DNA of 64,000 bases from the NCBI GenBank assembly GCA_030651765.1, contig JAUSBY010000012.1:118501-182500 (forward strand), given 5' to 3'. A program made the position numbers and the translations under genes. This document shows, piece by piece, positions 55,039 to 64,000 of the stretch. The notes below the pieces were generated by a model that was given only the letters and a program-made list of their open reading frames with translations, was not told where the DNA came from and did not search any database. Position 1 is the first letter of the stretch; every line of letters begins with the position of its first letter. Source of the stretch: Coriobacteriia bacterium (lineage in GTDB: Bacteria; Actinomycetota; Coriobacteriia; Anaerosomatales; Anaerosomataceae).

Positions 55039-56328
55039 ATGTCACTCGTTCGCCCTTTCCGCGCCTTCATGTACCGCCACGAGCCCGGTCAGGATCTCAG
55101 TGCCGTCACGGCGCCGCCATACGATGTCATCTCCCCCGCCGGGCGCGAGGCGCTCCTGCAGAACAGCCCGCACAACGTGGTCGCTCTCGAACTCCCCGAC
55201 GGTCCCCACGACCCCGAGGTCCCCGGGAACCGCTACGAGAACGGCAGCAGCACGTGGGAGACCTGGCGTGAGTCCCGGGTGGTCGTCGAGGACGACACGC
55301 CGGCGATCTACGTCCTCGAACAGTCGTGGGAGCATGAGGGCCGACACGTCCGCCGCCGTGCGCTCGTCGCAGCCGTCGAGCTCCATCCGTTCTCCGACGG
55401 CGTGGTCCTGCCGCACGAGCGCACGCTTCCGAAGGCGCTCTCGGACCGCTTTCATCTGCTCCGCGCCACCAAGGCGAACCTGAGCCAGGTCTTCGGCCTG
55501 TTCTCCGACCCGGCGGGCGAGACCGACGACATCTTTGAGACCGCGATGGCCACACCACCCATGTTCTGGGCCACGGATGCCGAGGGCGTCTTGAGCAAGG
55601 CGTGGGCGATCCGGGACGCGAAAAGCATCGCGGCAGTGGTCACGACCGTCGGCAACGGCCCCATCTTCATCGCCGACGGCCATCACCGGTACACCACCGC
55701 GCTCGCCTACCGCGATGAGCGGCGCGCCATCGATCAGACGACGGACCGCTCACCGGAAGATCCGGCGTATGACTCGGTCATGATGGCGCTCGTGAACATG
55801 GACGGCCCCGACCTGCTCGTCTGGCCAACCCACCGCCTCGCGCGGGCCGCCGGCACCTTCGACGCGGACGCCTTCTGGATCGCACTCTCGCGCCACTTCG
55901 ACATCACGGATGACGCCACGTACAGCGAATCGTTCCTCGGCGAACTCGAGCGCCCCGGCTTCTTCGTCAACGCTGGCGGCGCCACGCGTCTGGCGACCCT
56001 CAGGGCCGACGTAGACCCCACCGAGGTCATCGGGGGGGACCACTCGCCGCAGTGGAAGAACCTCGACGTCGCCATCCTGCAGGAACTCATCCTGAAGCCG
56101 CTGTTCGGGATCTCTCAGGAGGAACCGGCGAGTCTCGAGCGCCTTTCGTTCGTGAAGGACGCCCGTCAGGCACTCGGCCACCACGATGCCGACGCCGCCT
56201 TCGTGCTCGCGCCCACACGGGTGGAGCAGATGCGTGCCGTCGCGACCGCAGGCGAGACGATGCCCCAGAAGTCGACGTACTTCTATCCCAAACTGCTCTC
56301 GGGACTCTTCTTCCGCGCGCTCGACTGA
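55039..56328 (+). CDS. DUF1015 family protein
   Basis: 429 residues. LVRPFRAFMYRHEPGQDLSAVTAPPYDVI at the N-terminus, FIADGHHRYTTALAYRDERR in the middle and AFVLAPTRVEQMRAVATAGETMPQKSTYFYPKLLSGLFFRAL at the end are DUF1015 signatures. These proteins are proposed to act in amino-acid metabolism (a serine kinase activity is reported for some archaeal relatives), but the reaction here is not known. GGAGG lies four bases before the ATG. The end overlaps the converging glycosylase gene by 46 bases. Confidence 0.9.
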   Translation: MSLVRPFRAFMYRHEPGQDLSAVTAPPYDVISPAGREALLQNSPHNVVALELPDGPHDPEVPGNRYENGSSTWETWRESRVVVEDDTPAIYVLEQSWEHEGRHVRRRALVAAVELHPFSDGVVLPHERTLPKALSDRFHLLRATKANLSQVFGLFSDPAGETDDIFETAMATPPMFWATDAEGVLSKAWAIRDAKSIAAVVTTVGNGPIFIADGHHRYTTALAYRDERRAIDQTTDRSPEDPAYDSVMMALVNMDGPDLLVWPTHRLARAAGTFDADAFWIALSRHFDITDDATYSESFLGELERPGFFVNAGGATRLATLRADVDPTEVIGGDHSPQWKNLDVAILQELILKPLFGISQEEPASLERLSFVKDARQALGHHDADAAFVLAPTRVEQMRAVATAGETMPQKSTYFYPKLLSGLFFRALD

Positions 56329-57092
56329 GCACGCCGGTGGCCTACGCCATCGGCATCGCGCCCGATCAGCCGGGGGCACACGGCTCCGAGCCGACACCCA
56401 TCGCAGCGCGGCGCCCGCGGACGGCATGACTCTCTGCCGATGAGCCACGCGGCGAGATCGAGCGTGCCTGGCGCGTCCGGCGCGATCCTGCACGCGGCCT
56501 CCCGGACGGCGCGCGGCGTGTCCTCCGAGATGAGCCCCGAGCGTAAGAACACCCGGCGGACCTGCACGTCGTAGGCGACCGACCCACACTCCGCGCCCGT
56601 GAGTGCGGCGCCAAAGTGCCGCATGAGGATCTCAGTCGCCATGACGGCCTTCTTCTCGCCGATGCCGTCGAAGGCCCGCAGGCGGCGGGTCACCTCCAGC
56701 ACGTGTGCGCCGTCCGGCCACACAGCCGATGCGGATCCGCCGTACTCGGACAGCAGACGCCCGGCGGCAGCGACGATCCAGCGTGGCAGTGTATGGACGA
56801 AACGGTGGAGCGCGGGCGGAGTCGCGACCGCTGCAGCCACCGCGTCGGGCGACGACGCGATGTACGCGAGGTCCAGTGTGCCGAGACGCTGGCCGAGAAG
56901 ATAGGGACCGGCCCATGCGCGCTCGGCGGGAACCCCCTGTGTGAACAGCACGCCGAGCAGGAACGCCTCGGGGGAGCGCTTGACGAGTTCGTCGGCGGGA
57001 GCCAGATCGGTGAAGGAACCCCCGGCCTGCGCCGCGCCGGCGGCAGCCAGCTGCTCCCCGTACGTCAGGAGCGCCGCGCCGACGCCGCTCAC
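56283..57092 (-). CDS. HhH-GPD DNA glycosylase with a [4Fe-4S] cluster
   Basis: 269 residues. The helix-hairpin-helix segment reads LRAFDGIGEKKAVMATEILMRHFGAAL, where endonuclease III has LPGVGRKTA; the catalytic Asp is expected after it (near SVAYDVQVRRVFLRSGL). The C-terminal cluster loop has CRPRAPRCDGCRLGAVC, exactly Cys-x6-Cys-x2-Cys-x5-Cys. The N-terminal half (LGVLFTQGVPAERAWAGPYLLGQRLG) is the first lobe. It resembles endonuclease III/MutY-type enzymes of uncertain base specificity. The start GTG overlaps the upstream Cys-rich gene by four bases. Confidence 0.86.
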   Translation of the reverse strand: MSGVGAALLTYGEQLAAAGAAQAGGSFTDLAPADELVKRSPEAFLLGVLFTQGVPAERAWAGPYLLGQRLGTLDLAYIASSPDAVAAAVATPPALHRFVHTLPRWIVAAAGRLLSEYGGSASAVWPDGAHVLEVTRRLRAFDGIGEKKAVMATEILMRHFGAALTGAECGSVAYDVQVRRVFLRSGLISEDTPRAVREAACRIAPDAPGTLDLAAWLIGRESCRPRAPRCDGCRLGAVCPRLIGRDADGVGHRRAQSSARKKSPESSLG

Positions 57093-57328
57093 AGGATCCG
57101 GGGCCCGTGGGTGAGGAAGAACTCGCAGCGCGTGCATATCTCCTTCGCGGCCGCGCTGCGGTCTACGGTGGCGTCAAAGAACAGCGCCGGGTCGGACGTG
57201 CTGCGATGGGTCGGCCGCGCGCACTTGGCAAAGAAGCAGCCCGCGGGGCACTGCTCGGTCGGGTCGATCGCGTGGGGGCACCCCGCACGCATGTCCTCGT
57301 CGCATCCCCTGTCCGACCAGCATGCCAT
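57089..57328 (-). CDS. Cysteine-rich 79-residue protein upstream of the DNA glycosylase
   Basis: 79 residues from ATG 57328 (AGGA upstream). Seven cysteines: MACWSDRGCDEDMRAGCPHAID, EQCPAGCFFAKCARP and ICTRCEFFL, arranged as two clusters (Cys-x5-Cys-x7-Cys and Cys-x3-Cys-x4-Cys) with a C-terminal CxxC. It may bind iron-sulfur clusters or zinc. GTGA overlap with the glycosylase gene implies translational coupling and a linked role. A TACAAT box on the minus strand at 57370-57375 is a likely promoter. Family unknown. Confidence 0.72.
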   Translation of the reverse strand: MACWSDRGCDEDMRAGCPHAIDPTEQCPAGCFFAKCARPTHRSTSDPALFFDATVDRSAAAKEICTRCEFFLTHGPRIL

Positions 57329-57490
57329 CGGAGCAGTCCTTCCTGTCGCCTTCACCGACACGGACTGCTATTGTAGCCGGACGACCGCCCCGGCACAGCG
57401 GCTGACTCGCTCAAGCCGGTCGGCTCGCAGGAGTCGAGCCTGCCGAGCGAGAACTGTGTGTCAGACACCGGCCGATACGAAGGCGAGCGA

Positions 57491-58573
57491 ATGACCAATC
57501 CTGCCGACCACCGATACGCGACCATCGTTGTGGGCGCAGGCCCCGCTGGCGTGCTCGCAGCGATGCACGCCTCCGACCGCGGGCCCGTTCTTCTCGCGGA
57601 CTCAAGCTCGCTGCCCCGATCGAAGAGCTGCGGCGGCATGCTGCACGAGCTGTCCCTCGAGACACTCCGACCCTACGGCGCGATCCCCGAGAGCATCGTG
57701 AGCACCCCACGCACGGTGCACTTCCGGTACAACGACTGGGATAGGCGCATCGAGCGCACCACGGATCTTGCGTTCCTGAACGTGAGCCGCTCGGGCTTCG
57801 ACGACTGGCTTATCGGCCTGCTGCCGGACACGGTGGAGATCGCCGAACGCGCCGCACTGACCGGCTTCACGCAAGACGATGCCGACGTGACAGTCGAGCT
57901 CCGCACACCCGAGGGCGTCAGGACCGTCACCGCCGACCTGCTCATCGGGGCCGACGGCGCGCGCTCCCAGGTCAGGCGGACACTCGGCATCCGCGACTCG
58001 GCAAGCTACGTCACACTCCAGGACTTCGTCGAGCTCGACGGTGACATCGAGCCGGTCTTCGACTGCATCTATATGCGCGATATCGGTGACGAGTTCGGCT
58101 ACGCGTACGTCGTACCCAAGGGCGATGTCGCGATCGTCGGGTCGGTCTTCTACCCGCGGACCAAGCGCCCATGGGAGAAGCAGGATCGCGTCATCGAGCT
58201 GCTGCGCGAGCGGATTCCGCAGCTCGGCCCGTCCCGCGAGCGAGAGTCCGCCGCGGCGCTCTACTTGCGCTCGCCGAAAGACATCCTGCACGGCTCCGGG
58301 CGCGTGCTGCTGGCCGGCGAGGCCGGAGGCTTCATGTCCCCCACATCGGGCGAGGGCATCAGCTACGCGCTTCGCACCGGCCGCGACGCGGGTCTGGCCG
58401 CAGCGGGCAGTCCCGCCACAGCGCTCGCACGCTATACCGAGTTGACCGCGCCGGTGGTCTCGGACATCCGACGCCGGTTCCGGTGGCTCCCGCTCATGGA
58501 GTCTCGCGCAGGCAAGTACCTCGCCGGCTTCGTACCGACACCGATCGTCAGCCGCGTCACGATGGGCCTGTAA
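57491..58573 (+). CDS. FAD-dependent oxidoreductase, geranylgeranyl-reductase type
   Basis: 360 residues. FAD-binding GxGxxG motif GAGPAGVLAAMHAS near residue 17, then SLPRSKSCGGML, the GD motif region GADGARSQVRRTLGI near 155, and LAGEAGGFMSPTSGEGISYALRTG near 275. This is the geranylgeranyl/digeranylgeranyl reductase and p-hydroxybenzoate-hydroxylase-like group. It may saturate isoprenoid chains, but halogenases and lycopene cyclases are related. ATG 57491 has GAAGGCGAG upstream; a GTG 11 codons earlier also opens the frame. Confidence 0.82.
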   Translation: MTNPADHRYATIVVGAGPAGVLAAMHASDRGPVLLADSSSLPRSKSCGGMLHELSLETLRPYGAIPESIVSTPRTVHFRYNDWDRRIERTTDLAFLNVSRSGFDDWLIGLLPDTVEIAERAALTGFTQDDADVTVELRTPEGVRTVTADLLIGADGARSQVRRTLGIRDSASYVTLQDFVELDGDIEPVFDCIYMRDIGDEFGYAYVVPKGDVAIVGSVFYPRTKRPWEKQDRVIELLRERIPQLGPSRERESAAALYLRSPKDILHGSGRVLLAGEAGGFMSPTSGEGISYALRTGRDAGLAAAGSPATALARYTELTAPVVSDIRRRFRWLPLMESRAGKYLAGFVPTPIVSRVTMGL

Positions 58574-58609
58574 GCAGGCTACACGCACGACCTCACGAAC
58601 GGACAGCCC

Positions 58610-58747
58610 GTGGGCAAGAAGAAGCACGCCAAGACCGAGCCGGTCTGCGGGAACTGCAAGAACTTCAAGGCTGGACGCTGCACCCGTAAGGACAAGAAGC
58701 GCTCGGCCGCCGACAAAGCGTGCGGCTCCTTCGACCCCCGCCGCTGA
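58610..58747 (+). CDS. 45-residue Cys-rich, Lys-rich mini-protein (zinc-knuckle-like)
   Basis: GTG start at 58610, TGA at 58745-58747. The product begins VGKKKHAKTEPVCGNCKNF and contains Cys13-x2-Cys16, then Cys at 24 and near 39 (GRCTRKDK, KACGSFDPRR), a spacing that could form a single zinc or cluster site. It is highly basic. It follows the reductase gene by 36 bases with only a weak ribosome-binding site, so it may be translationally coupled. No family named, but the CxxC...C...C pattern is hard to explain by chance in this GC-rich sequence. Confidence 0.6.
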   Translation: MGKKKHAKTEPVCGNCKNFKAGRCTRKDKKRSAADKACGSFDPRR

Positions 58748-58756
58748 GCCCTCCGC

Positions 58757-59317
58757 CTACCTCGCGCGGTGCGCCCTGCTCGGCGTCGGCTCGACCTGAC
58801 CCTGGTACTTGCTGCCGAGACCGGGCGACCCGTACGGCCGGTCCACCGGCGTCGTCATCCGCATGAACGAGATCTGACCGATGGCCATCCCGGGCGTGAG
58901 CACGATCGGCAGATTCGCCACGTTGGAGAGCTCGAGCGTGAGCGTTCCGTTCCAGCCCGGATCGACGTACCCGGCGGTCGAGTGGATGAGCAGCCCGAGC
59001 CTGCCGAGTGAAGACTTGCCCTCGAGGCGCGCCACGATGTCCACCGGTAGCACGACACGCTCGACGGTGGCGCCGAGGACGAACTCGCCGGGGTGCAGTA
59101 CGAACGGCTCGCCCACACTCGCCTCTACCATGTCCATGAGACCGAGCTGTTCCATCGCCGGGTCGATGTACGGGTAGCGCGAGTTGCGGAAGACCTGGAA
59201 GCTGGATGCCAGGTGCAAGTCGATGCTGGATGGCTGGATGTCGGCAGGGTCGACCGGATCGACCACGATACGCCCCGCCGCCATCTGCTCCTTTATGGAA
59301 TGATCCGACAGAACCAT
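58757..59317 (-). CDS. dcd: dCTP deaminase, bifunctional dUMP-forming type
   Basis: 186 residues. QPSSIDLHLASSFQVFRN is the Dcd N-terminus. LEGKSSLGRLGLLIHSTAGYVDPGWNG and LELSNVANLPIVLTPGMAIGQISF are close to the Mycobacterium tuberculosis enzyme, which converts dCTP straight to dUMP by combining deaminase and dUTPase activity; TAG rather than TAH in the active loop supports this. The C-terminus GSKYQGQVEPTPSR closes over the substrate. It converges with the small Cys-rich gene and follows nrdJ, so both feed deoxynucleotide supply. Confidence 0.95.
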   Translation of the reverse strand: MVLSDHSIKEQMAAGRIVVDPVDPADIQPSSIDLHLASSFQVFRNSRYPYIDPAMEQLGLMDMVEASVGEPFVLHPGEFVLGATVERVVLPVDIVARLEGKSSLGRLGLLIHSTAGYVDPGWNGTLTLELSNVANLPIVLTPGMAIGQISFMRMTTPVDRPYGSPGLGSKYQGQVEPTPSRAHRAR

Positions 59318-59326
59318 GGCGCTACC

Positions 59327-61600
59327 CTACGCGCACTTGCTGTAGCCACATGCCCGACAGACGGCGCAGCCGCTCTCGTGCTCGAGCGAGCTACCGCACT
59401 CGGGGCATGCGCCAGCAAGATTCACGAGGCCGTCGCTGTTCTTTGAGACCGCCGTGGACGCCGTGCCTGTCTCGATCCACTCCAGGTAGTGCTCCATGGC
59501 GATGCCGACCGCATCCGCGCACGAGAGCACCTTGCCGCCCTCGGCCCATGCCGGGCTCGGGCACCGGATGCCACGCAGGTGCTTCAGGATCGCCTGCGGA
59601 TCCACGCCCGCACGCAGCGACACGGAGATCATGCGCGACAGCGCCTCGGACTGGCTCGCCGCGCACCCGCCCGACTTGCCCATCTGGGTGAAGACCTCGC
59701 ACAGGCCCTCTTCGTCCGAGTTGATGGTGACGTACAGGTTGCCGCAACCGGTCACGACCTTTTCCGTCCGGCCGATAGTGACCGAGGGACGCGGACGCGG
59801 CTCGATCTCACCGTGCCGCGCGTGCTCCTCGGCGCCGGCCCGGCCCGTCTTGCCCGTCGACAGCACCTGGTTCTCCTTGCTGCCGTCACGATAGATCGTG
59901 ACGCCCTTGACACCCAGCTCCTGCGCAAGGTCGTAGACGTGGCGCACGTCGTCGACCGTGGCCTCGTTACCGAAGTTGACCGTCTTGGAGACCGCATTGT
60001 CGGTCGACCGCTGGAACGCCGCTTGCATCCGCACGTGCCACTCCGGCGAGACCTCGTGCGCCGTCACGAACGCACGCTGGACGTCCTCGGGCACCGCGTC
60101 GATGCCAGCGACCGAACCGTGCTCGGCGATGAGCGCCATGAGCTCACGGCTATAGAAGCCCTGCTTGACTGCAAGGTCCTCAAACAGCGGATTGACCTCG
60201 ATGAGCCGGTCGTTGTCCATGACTGTCCGGACGTAGGAGACCGCGAAAAGCGGCTCGATGCCCGAAGAGCAGTTGGCGATGATCGAGAGTGTGCCGGTGG
60301 GGGCGATCGTGGTGACGGTTGCGTTGCGAAGCCGCATGCCATCCGGTGAGTCGTAGACCGAACCCTCGAAGTTCGGGAACACACCTCGCTGCTCGGCAAG
60401 CTTCATGGAAGCCTGCCGGGCCTCGGCCTGGATGAAGCCCATGACCTTCTCGCCAAGTGCGATGGCCTCGTCCGAGTCGTAGGCCACACCCATCATGATG
60501 AGCATGTCCGCCCAGCCCATCACGCCCAGACCGATCTTGCGGTTGCCGCGCGCGAGCTCGCCGATCTTCTCGAGCGGGTACTCGTTGACCTCGATCACAT
60601 CATCGAGGAAGCGCACGCCACGATGCACCACGTCGGCCAGGCGGTCCCAGTCAAGATCGGGACCCGTCCCGGTGTAGCGGACGAACCGGGACAGGTTGAC
60701 CGAGCCGAGGTTGCATGCCTCGTACGGAAGCAGCGGCTGCTCGCCGCACGGATTGGTCGACTCGATCTCGCCGAGCAACGGTGTGGGGTTCTCGCGGTTC
60801 ATCCGGTCGATGAAGATGATGCCCGGGTCACCCGTCGCCCACGCCATCTCGACGATAAGGTCGTAGACCTCGCGCGCATCGAACTCGCCAGCCGGATCCC
60901 CGCTGCGGGGATTGCGGAGTTCGTAGGCCTCACCAGCAGCAACCGCGTCCATGAACGCCTCGGTGAGCGCAACCGAGATGTTGAAGTTGGCGAAGTCGCC
61001 GTCGAGCTTGCACTTGATGAAGTGCAGGATGTCCGGATGGTCGATGCGCAGCACGCCCATATTGGCCCCGCGCCGGGTTCCACCCTGCTTCACGGCTTCG
61101 GTCGCCTGGTTGAAGACGCGCATGAACGAGATGGGGCCGCTGCTCACTCCCTGCGTGGACCGGACCTGGTCGCCGGACGGGCGCAGGCGCGAGAACGAGA
61201 AGCCGGTGCCGCCGCCCGACTTGTGGATCAGCGCCGTATCGCGCACCGCGTCGAAGATCGACTCCATCGAGTCGCCGACAGGGAGCACGAAGCACGCCGA
61301 GAGCTGCTGCAGGTCGCGTCCCGCGTTCATGAGCGTCGGCGAGTTGGGGAGGAACTCGAGCGATGTCATCAGGTCGTAGAAGTCGTGTGCGACCTCCGCG
61401 ACCTCCTCCGGCGTGCCACCGAAACGGGCTTCGGCCGAGGCGATGTTCTCGGCCACACGGATGAACATGTCCGACGGCATCTCAACGGGGTTGCCGTCGT
61501 CGTCCTTCTTGAGGTAACGCCTCTGAAGCACCTTCAGACTGTTGGGAGACAGGGTCTCGTCGATGGTCCGGGGGTATGTTGCGGTCTCCTGCTCCGACAT
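59327..61600 (-). CDS. nrdJ: Vitamin B12-dependent (class II) ribonucleoside-diphosphate reductase
   Basis: 757 residues. The active-site loops are clear: FVLPVGDSMESIFDAVRDTALIHKSGGGTGFSFSRLRP, ESTNPCGEQPLLPYEACNLGSVNLSRF (Asn-Cys-Glu of the radical mechanism), NRKIGLGVMGWADMLI and ATVTTIAPTGTLSIIANCSSGIEPLF. The C-terminus carries a zinc-type CPECGSSLEHESGCAVCRACG. It uses adenosylcobalamin instead of an oxygen-dependent radical, fitting an anaerobe. AAGGAG stands four bases before the ATG. Tandem NrdR boxes lie upstream. Confidence 0.97.
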   Translation of the reverse strand: MSEQETATYPRTIDETLSPNSLKVLQRRYLKKDDDGNPVEMPSDMFIRVAENIASAEARFGGTPEEVAEVAHDFYDLMTSLEFLPNSPTLMNAGRDLQQLSACFVLPVGDSMESIFDAVRDTALIHKSGGGTGFSFSRLRPSGDQVRSTQGVSSGPISFMRVFNQATEAVKQGGTRRGANMGVLRIDHPDILHFIKCKLDGDFANFNISVALTEAFMDAVAAGEAYELRNPRSGDPAGEFDAREVYDLIVEMAWATGDPGIIFIDRMNRENPTPLLGEIESTNPCGEQPLLPYEACNLGSVNLSRFVRYTGTGPDLDWDRLADVVHRGVRFLDDVIEVNEYPLEKIGELARGNRKIGLGVMGWADMLIMMGVAYDSDEAIALGEKVMGFIQAEARQASMKLAEQRGVFPNFEGSVYDSPDGMRLRNATVTTIAPTGTLSIIANCSSGIEPLFAVSYVRTVMDNDRLIEVNPLFEDLAVKQGFYSRELMALIAEHGSVAGIDAVPEDVQRAFVTAHEVSPEWHVRMQAAFQRSTDNAVSKTVNFGNEATVDDVRHVYDLAQELGVKGVTIYRDGSKENQVLSTGKTGRAGAEEHARHGEIEPRPRPSVTIGRTEKVVTGCGNLYVTINSDEEGLCEVFTQMGKSGGCAASQSEALSRMISVSLRAGVDPQAILKHLRGIRCPSPAWAEGGKVLSCADAVGIAMEHYLEWIETGTASTAVSKNSDGLVNLAGACPECGSSLEHESGCAVCRACGYSKCA

Positions 61601-61663
61601 CTCGGCTCCTTCTCGCGGCGGTGGATCACTCGACATGCCACCGCGCCCCTCAGGCCCCCGGTG

Positions 61664-61679
61664 ACACAAGATGTTGCGA
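61664..61679 (-). promoter_or_regulatory. NrdR box 2 (promoter-proximal) upstream of nrdJ
   Basis: Minus strand TCGCAACATCTTGTGT, matching the 16-bp NrdR consensus (acaCwAtATaTwGtgt) at 11 of the more conserved positions. It lies 64 bases before the start codon and exactly 31 bp from box 1. Confidence 0.75.
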
Positions 61680-61694
61680 TTACCCAGTCTAGAC

Positions 61695-61710
61695 CCGCTA
61701 CATATGGGGT
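61695..61710 (-). promoter_or_regulatory. NrdR box 1 upstream of nrdJ
   Basis: Minus strand ACCCCATATGTAGCGG, weaker match keeping C4, A6, ATAT core, T11 and G13. The centre-to-centre spacing of 31 bp (three helical turns) from box 2 is the arrangement bound cooperatively by NrdR, the ATP/dATP-sensing ribonucleotide-reductase repressor. Confidence 0.7.
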
Positions 61711-61788
61711 GCAACGGTCGCCTGACGAACGGTCGAACATGGCCGGTATACGGCAGGCGAAGGCACCGGACCGGCTGCCCGACAACGA

Positions 61789-61816
61789 CGAACGCCGCCC
61801 TGATGGGCGGCGTTCG
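61789..61816. terminator. 12-bp perfect hairpin after the NifU-like gene
   Basis: CGAACGCCGCCC and its complement enclose TGAT. On the minus strand it lies 27 bases after the NifU-like stop; no strong T-run follows, only TCGTTGTC. It likely ends that transcript before the nrdJ promoter. Confidence 0.65.
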
Positions 61817-61842
61817 GTCACGCACGATGGGAGGGGCCGAGG

Positions 61843-62061
61843 TTACACCGCCTCGACGCGCTCCACCTCGGGAATCTCCTGCTTGAGCACTCGCTCAACA
61901 CCGTTGGTGAGCGTCAGCTGCGACATCGGGCAGCCCTTGCACGCCCCGACGAGCTTCACTCTGACGACGCCGCCTTCGATCTCAACGAGTTCGACATCGC
62001 CGCCGTCGGCCTGCAGAGCCGGCCGGATCTTGTCGAGTGCCTCCTGAACGCGCTCCTTCAT
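61843..62061 (-). CDS. NifU C-terminal-domain protein (Nfu-like Fe-S carrier)
   Basis: 72 residues, a single NifU_C domain: ERVQEALDKIRPALQADGGDVELVEIEGGVVRVKLVGACKGCPMSQLTLTNGVERVL. The CxxC (CKGC) is the cluster-binding pair. These proteins carry or transfer [4Fe-4S] clusters, of which at least the glycosylase and reductase-linked proteins in this window would be clients. GGAGCACCAC precedes the ATG, and a TAGAAT box lies at 62152-62157. Confidence 0.92.
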   Translation of the reverse strand: MKERVQEALDKIRPALQADGGDVELVEIEGGVVRVKLVGACKGCPMSQLTLTNGVERVLKQEIPEVERVEAV

Positions 62062-62151
62062 GTGGTGCTCCTTCCACGCCGGCCACACGGGGCCGCTCGT
62101 TTACCGGGTCGATCGGGACGCCTCACTCGCGTCCTCTGATCCACTCGGGCG

Positions 62152-62157
62152 ATTCTA
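62152..62157 (-). promoter_or_regulatory. -10 element for the NifU-like gene
   Basis: TAGAAT on the minus strand, about 90 bases before the ATG. No clear -35 was found. Confidence 0.4.
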
Positions 62158-62216
62158 GCAGAAGCCGTGCCGTCATCTTGCGACAGGCGTACGGACATGC
62201 GTCTCGAGAAACAACA

Positions 62217-62360
62217 AAGCCGTCGGATGTGTTCAGCGACGTCCTACTCTCCCACGGACTACACCGCAGTACCATCGGCGCTGGAGGGCTTAACTGCCGA
62301 GTTCGGAATGGGATCGGGTGTACCCCCTCCGCAATAGCCACTGAACACATCCGACGGCTT
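62217..62360. repeat. 20-bp perfect inverted repeat flanking 5S rRNA
   Basis: The arms at 62217-62236 and 62341-62360 are exact reverse complements. The inner parts are helix I of 5S rRNA; the outer part (GCCGTCGGATGT and its complement) extends it by about 14 bp in the precursor. On the minus strand the 3' arm runs into TTTGTTGTTTC, so it may also end transcription. Confidence 0.85.
62231..62346 (-). rRNA. rrf: 5S ribosomal RNA
   Basis: 116 nt. The minus strand contains the conserved CGATCCCATTCCGAACTCGG loop region near the middle and GTTAAGCCCTCCAGCGCCGATGGTACT after it, with a terminal helix I closing GTTCAG/CTGAAC. It lies 114 bases after the 23S gene on the same strand, in standard 16S-23S-5S order. 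No tRNA lies between them. Confidence 0.95.
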
Positions 62361-62460
62361 AGCCGTCGAGTGCACGCACTCTTCTGCTGTCAAAATACGG
62401 CCTCATCGGTGCGTTCCGCACCCTGAGAGCTGTATAGCGAGTCGGAAAATCTTGAATAGA

Positions 62461-64000
<1,540 letters not shown>

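Noticed and set aside
56283..56328. 46-bp overlap of the convergent DUF1015 and glycosylase genes as a sequencing error
   Set aside because: Both C-termini read through normally and have plausible lengths; convergent overlaps of this size occur in compact genomes.
61601..61842. Possible cobalamin riboswitch before the B12-dependent nrdJ
   Set aside because: No B12-box-like GCCACTG or four-way core was found; the region instead holds the NrdR boxes and a terminator.
62347..62460. tRNA gene between 23S and 5S, or anywhere else in the gaps
   Set aside because: No GGTTCGAATCC-type arm with a matching acceptor stem was found in any intergenic space.

Overview
The window is a GC-rich, densely packed bacterial chromosome segment, about two-thirds G+C by eye. 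It carries about 65 protein genes, the 3' half of a 23S rRNA gene, a complete 5S rRNA gene and one probable 6S RNA. Nothing looks plasmid-borne, phage-derived or CRISPR-related. Gene content points to a deep-branching, probably anaerobic member of the Actinomycetota, for example a Coriobacteriia/OPB41-type lineage. The evidence is type IV pilus ATPases beside a Streptomyces-conservon-like GTPase and roadblock protein, a Mycobacterium-like bifunctional dCTP deaminase, a B12-dependent class II ribonucleotide reductase, a superoxide reductase and a SigB/F-type sigma factor with an RsbW-like partner. The taxonomic assignment is an inference.

Layout. (1) 1-8301, minus strand: a type IV pilus block of pilC and two PilB/GspE ATPases with MshEN-type N-termini. 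Between the ATPases lie a roadblock protein, a DUF4388 protein, a small GTPase and a one-TM acidic/proline-rich protein. (2) 8298-20194, minus: aroE, a YqeG-type HAD phosphatase, an ABC exporter with a companion exported protein, mltG-ruvX-alaS, two AI-2E-family membrane proteins, a sigma/anti-sigma pair and a DUF948 protein. (3) 20268-29058, minus: rarA, a thioredoxin-fold lipoprotein, 6S RNA, aspS, hisS, an MBL hydrolase and rel. The order hisS-aspS-6S-rarA resembles Bacillus. (4) 29075-37312, minus: a large RecJ-HIRAN-RecQ fusion, secF, secD, an HD protein, yajC and tgt. (5) 37395-44147: an ECF sigma/anti-sigma pair on plus, then queA, queH, a Gdt1-family transporter, an exported protein, folD and an isochorismatase-family hydrolase on minus, and a superoxide reductase on plus. 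(6) 44222-50028, minus: a 39-residue membrane protein, ruvBAC behind an SOS box, yebC, pdxT, pdxS and a DUF3048 lipoprotein. (7) 50167-61600, mixed strands: lgt, htpX, lemA, rhomboid, azlCD, a DUF1015 protein, an Fe-S HhH glycosylase, an FAD reductase, dcd and nrdJ, the last behind tandem NrdR boxes. (8) 61843-64000, minus: a NifU-like protein, 5S and 23S rRNA.

The most interesting signals are these: the GTPase/roadblock/DUF4388 switch inside the pilus operon, the RecJ-HIRAN-RecQ fusion, the structurally supported 6S RNA, the NrdR and LexA sites, two likely CTG start codons, two likely leaderless genes, and several small Cys-rich or membrane proteins. Start codons were chosen from ribosome-binding sites, overlaps and family N-termini; alternatives are given where they matter.
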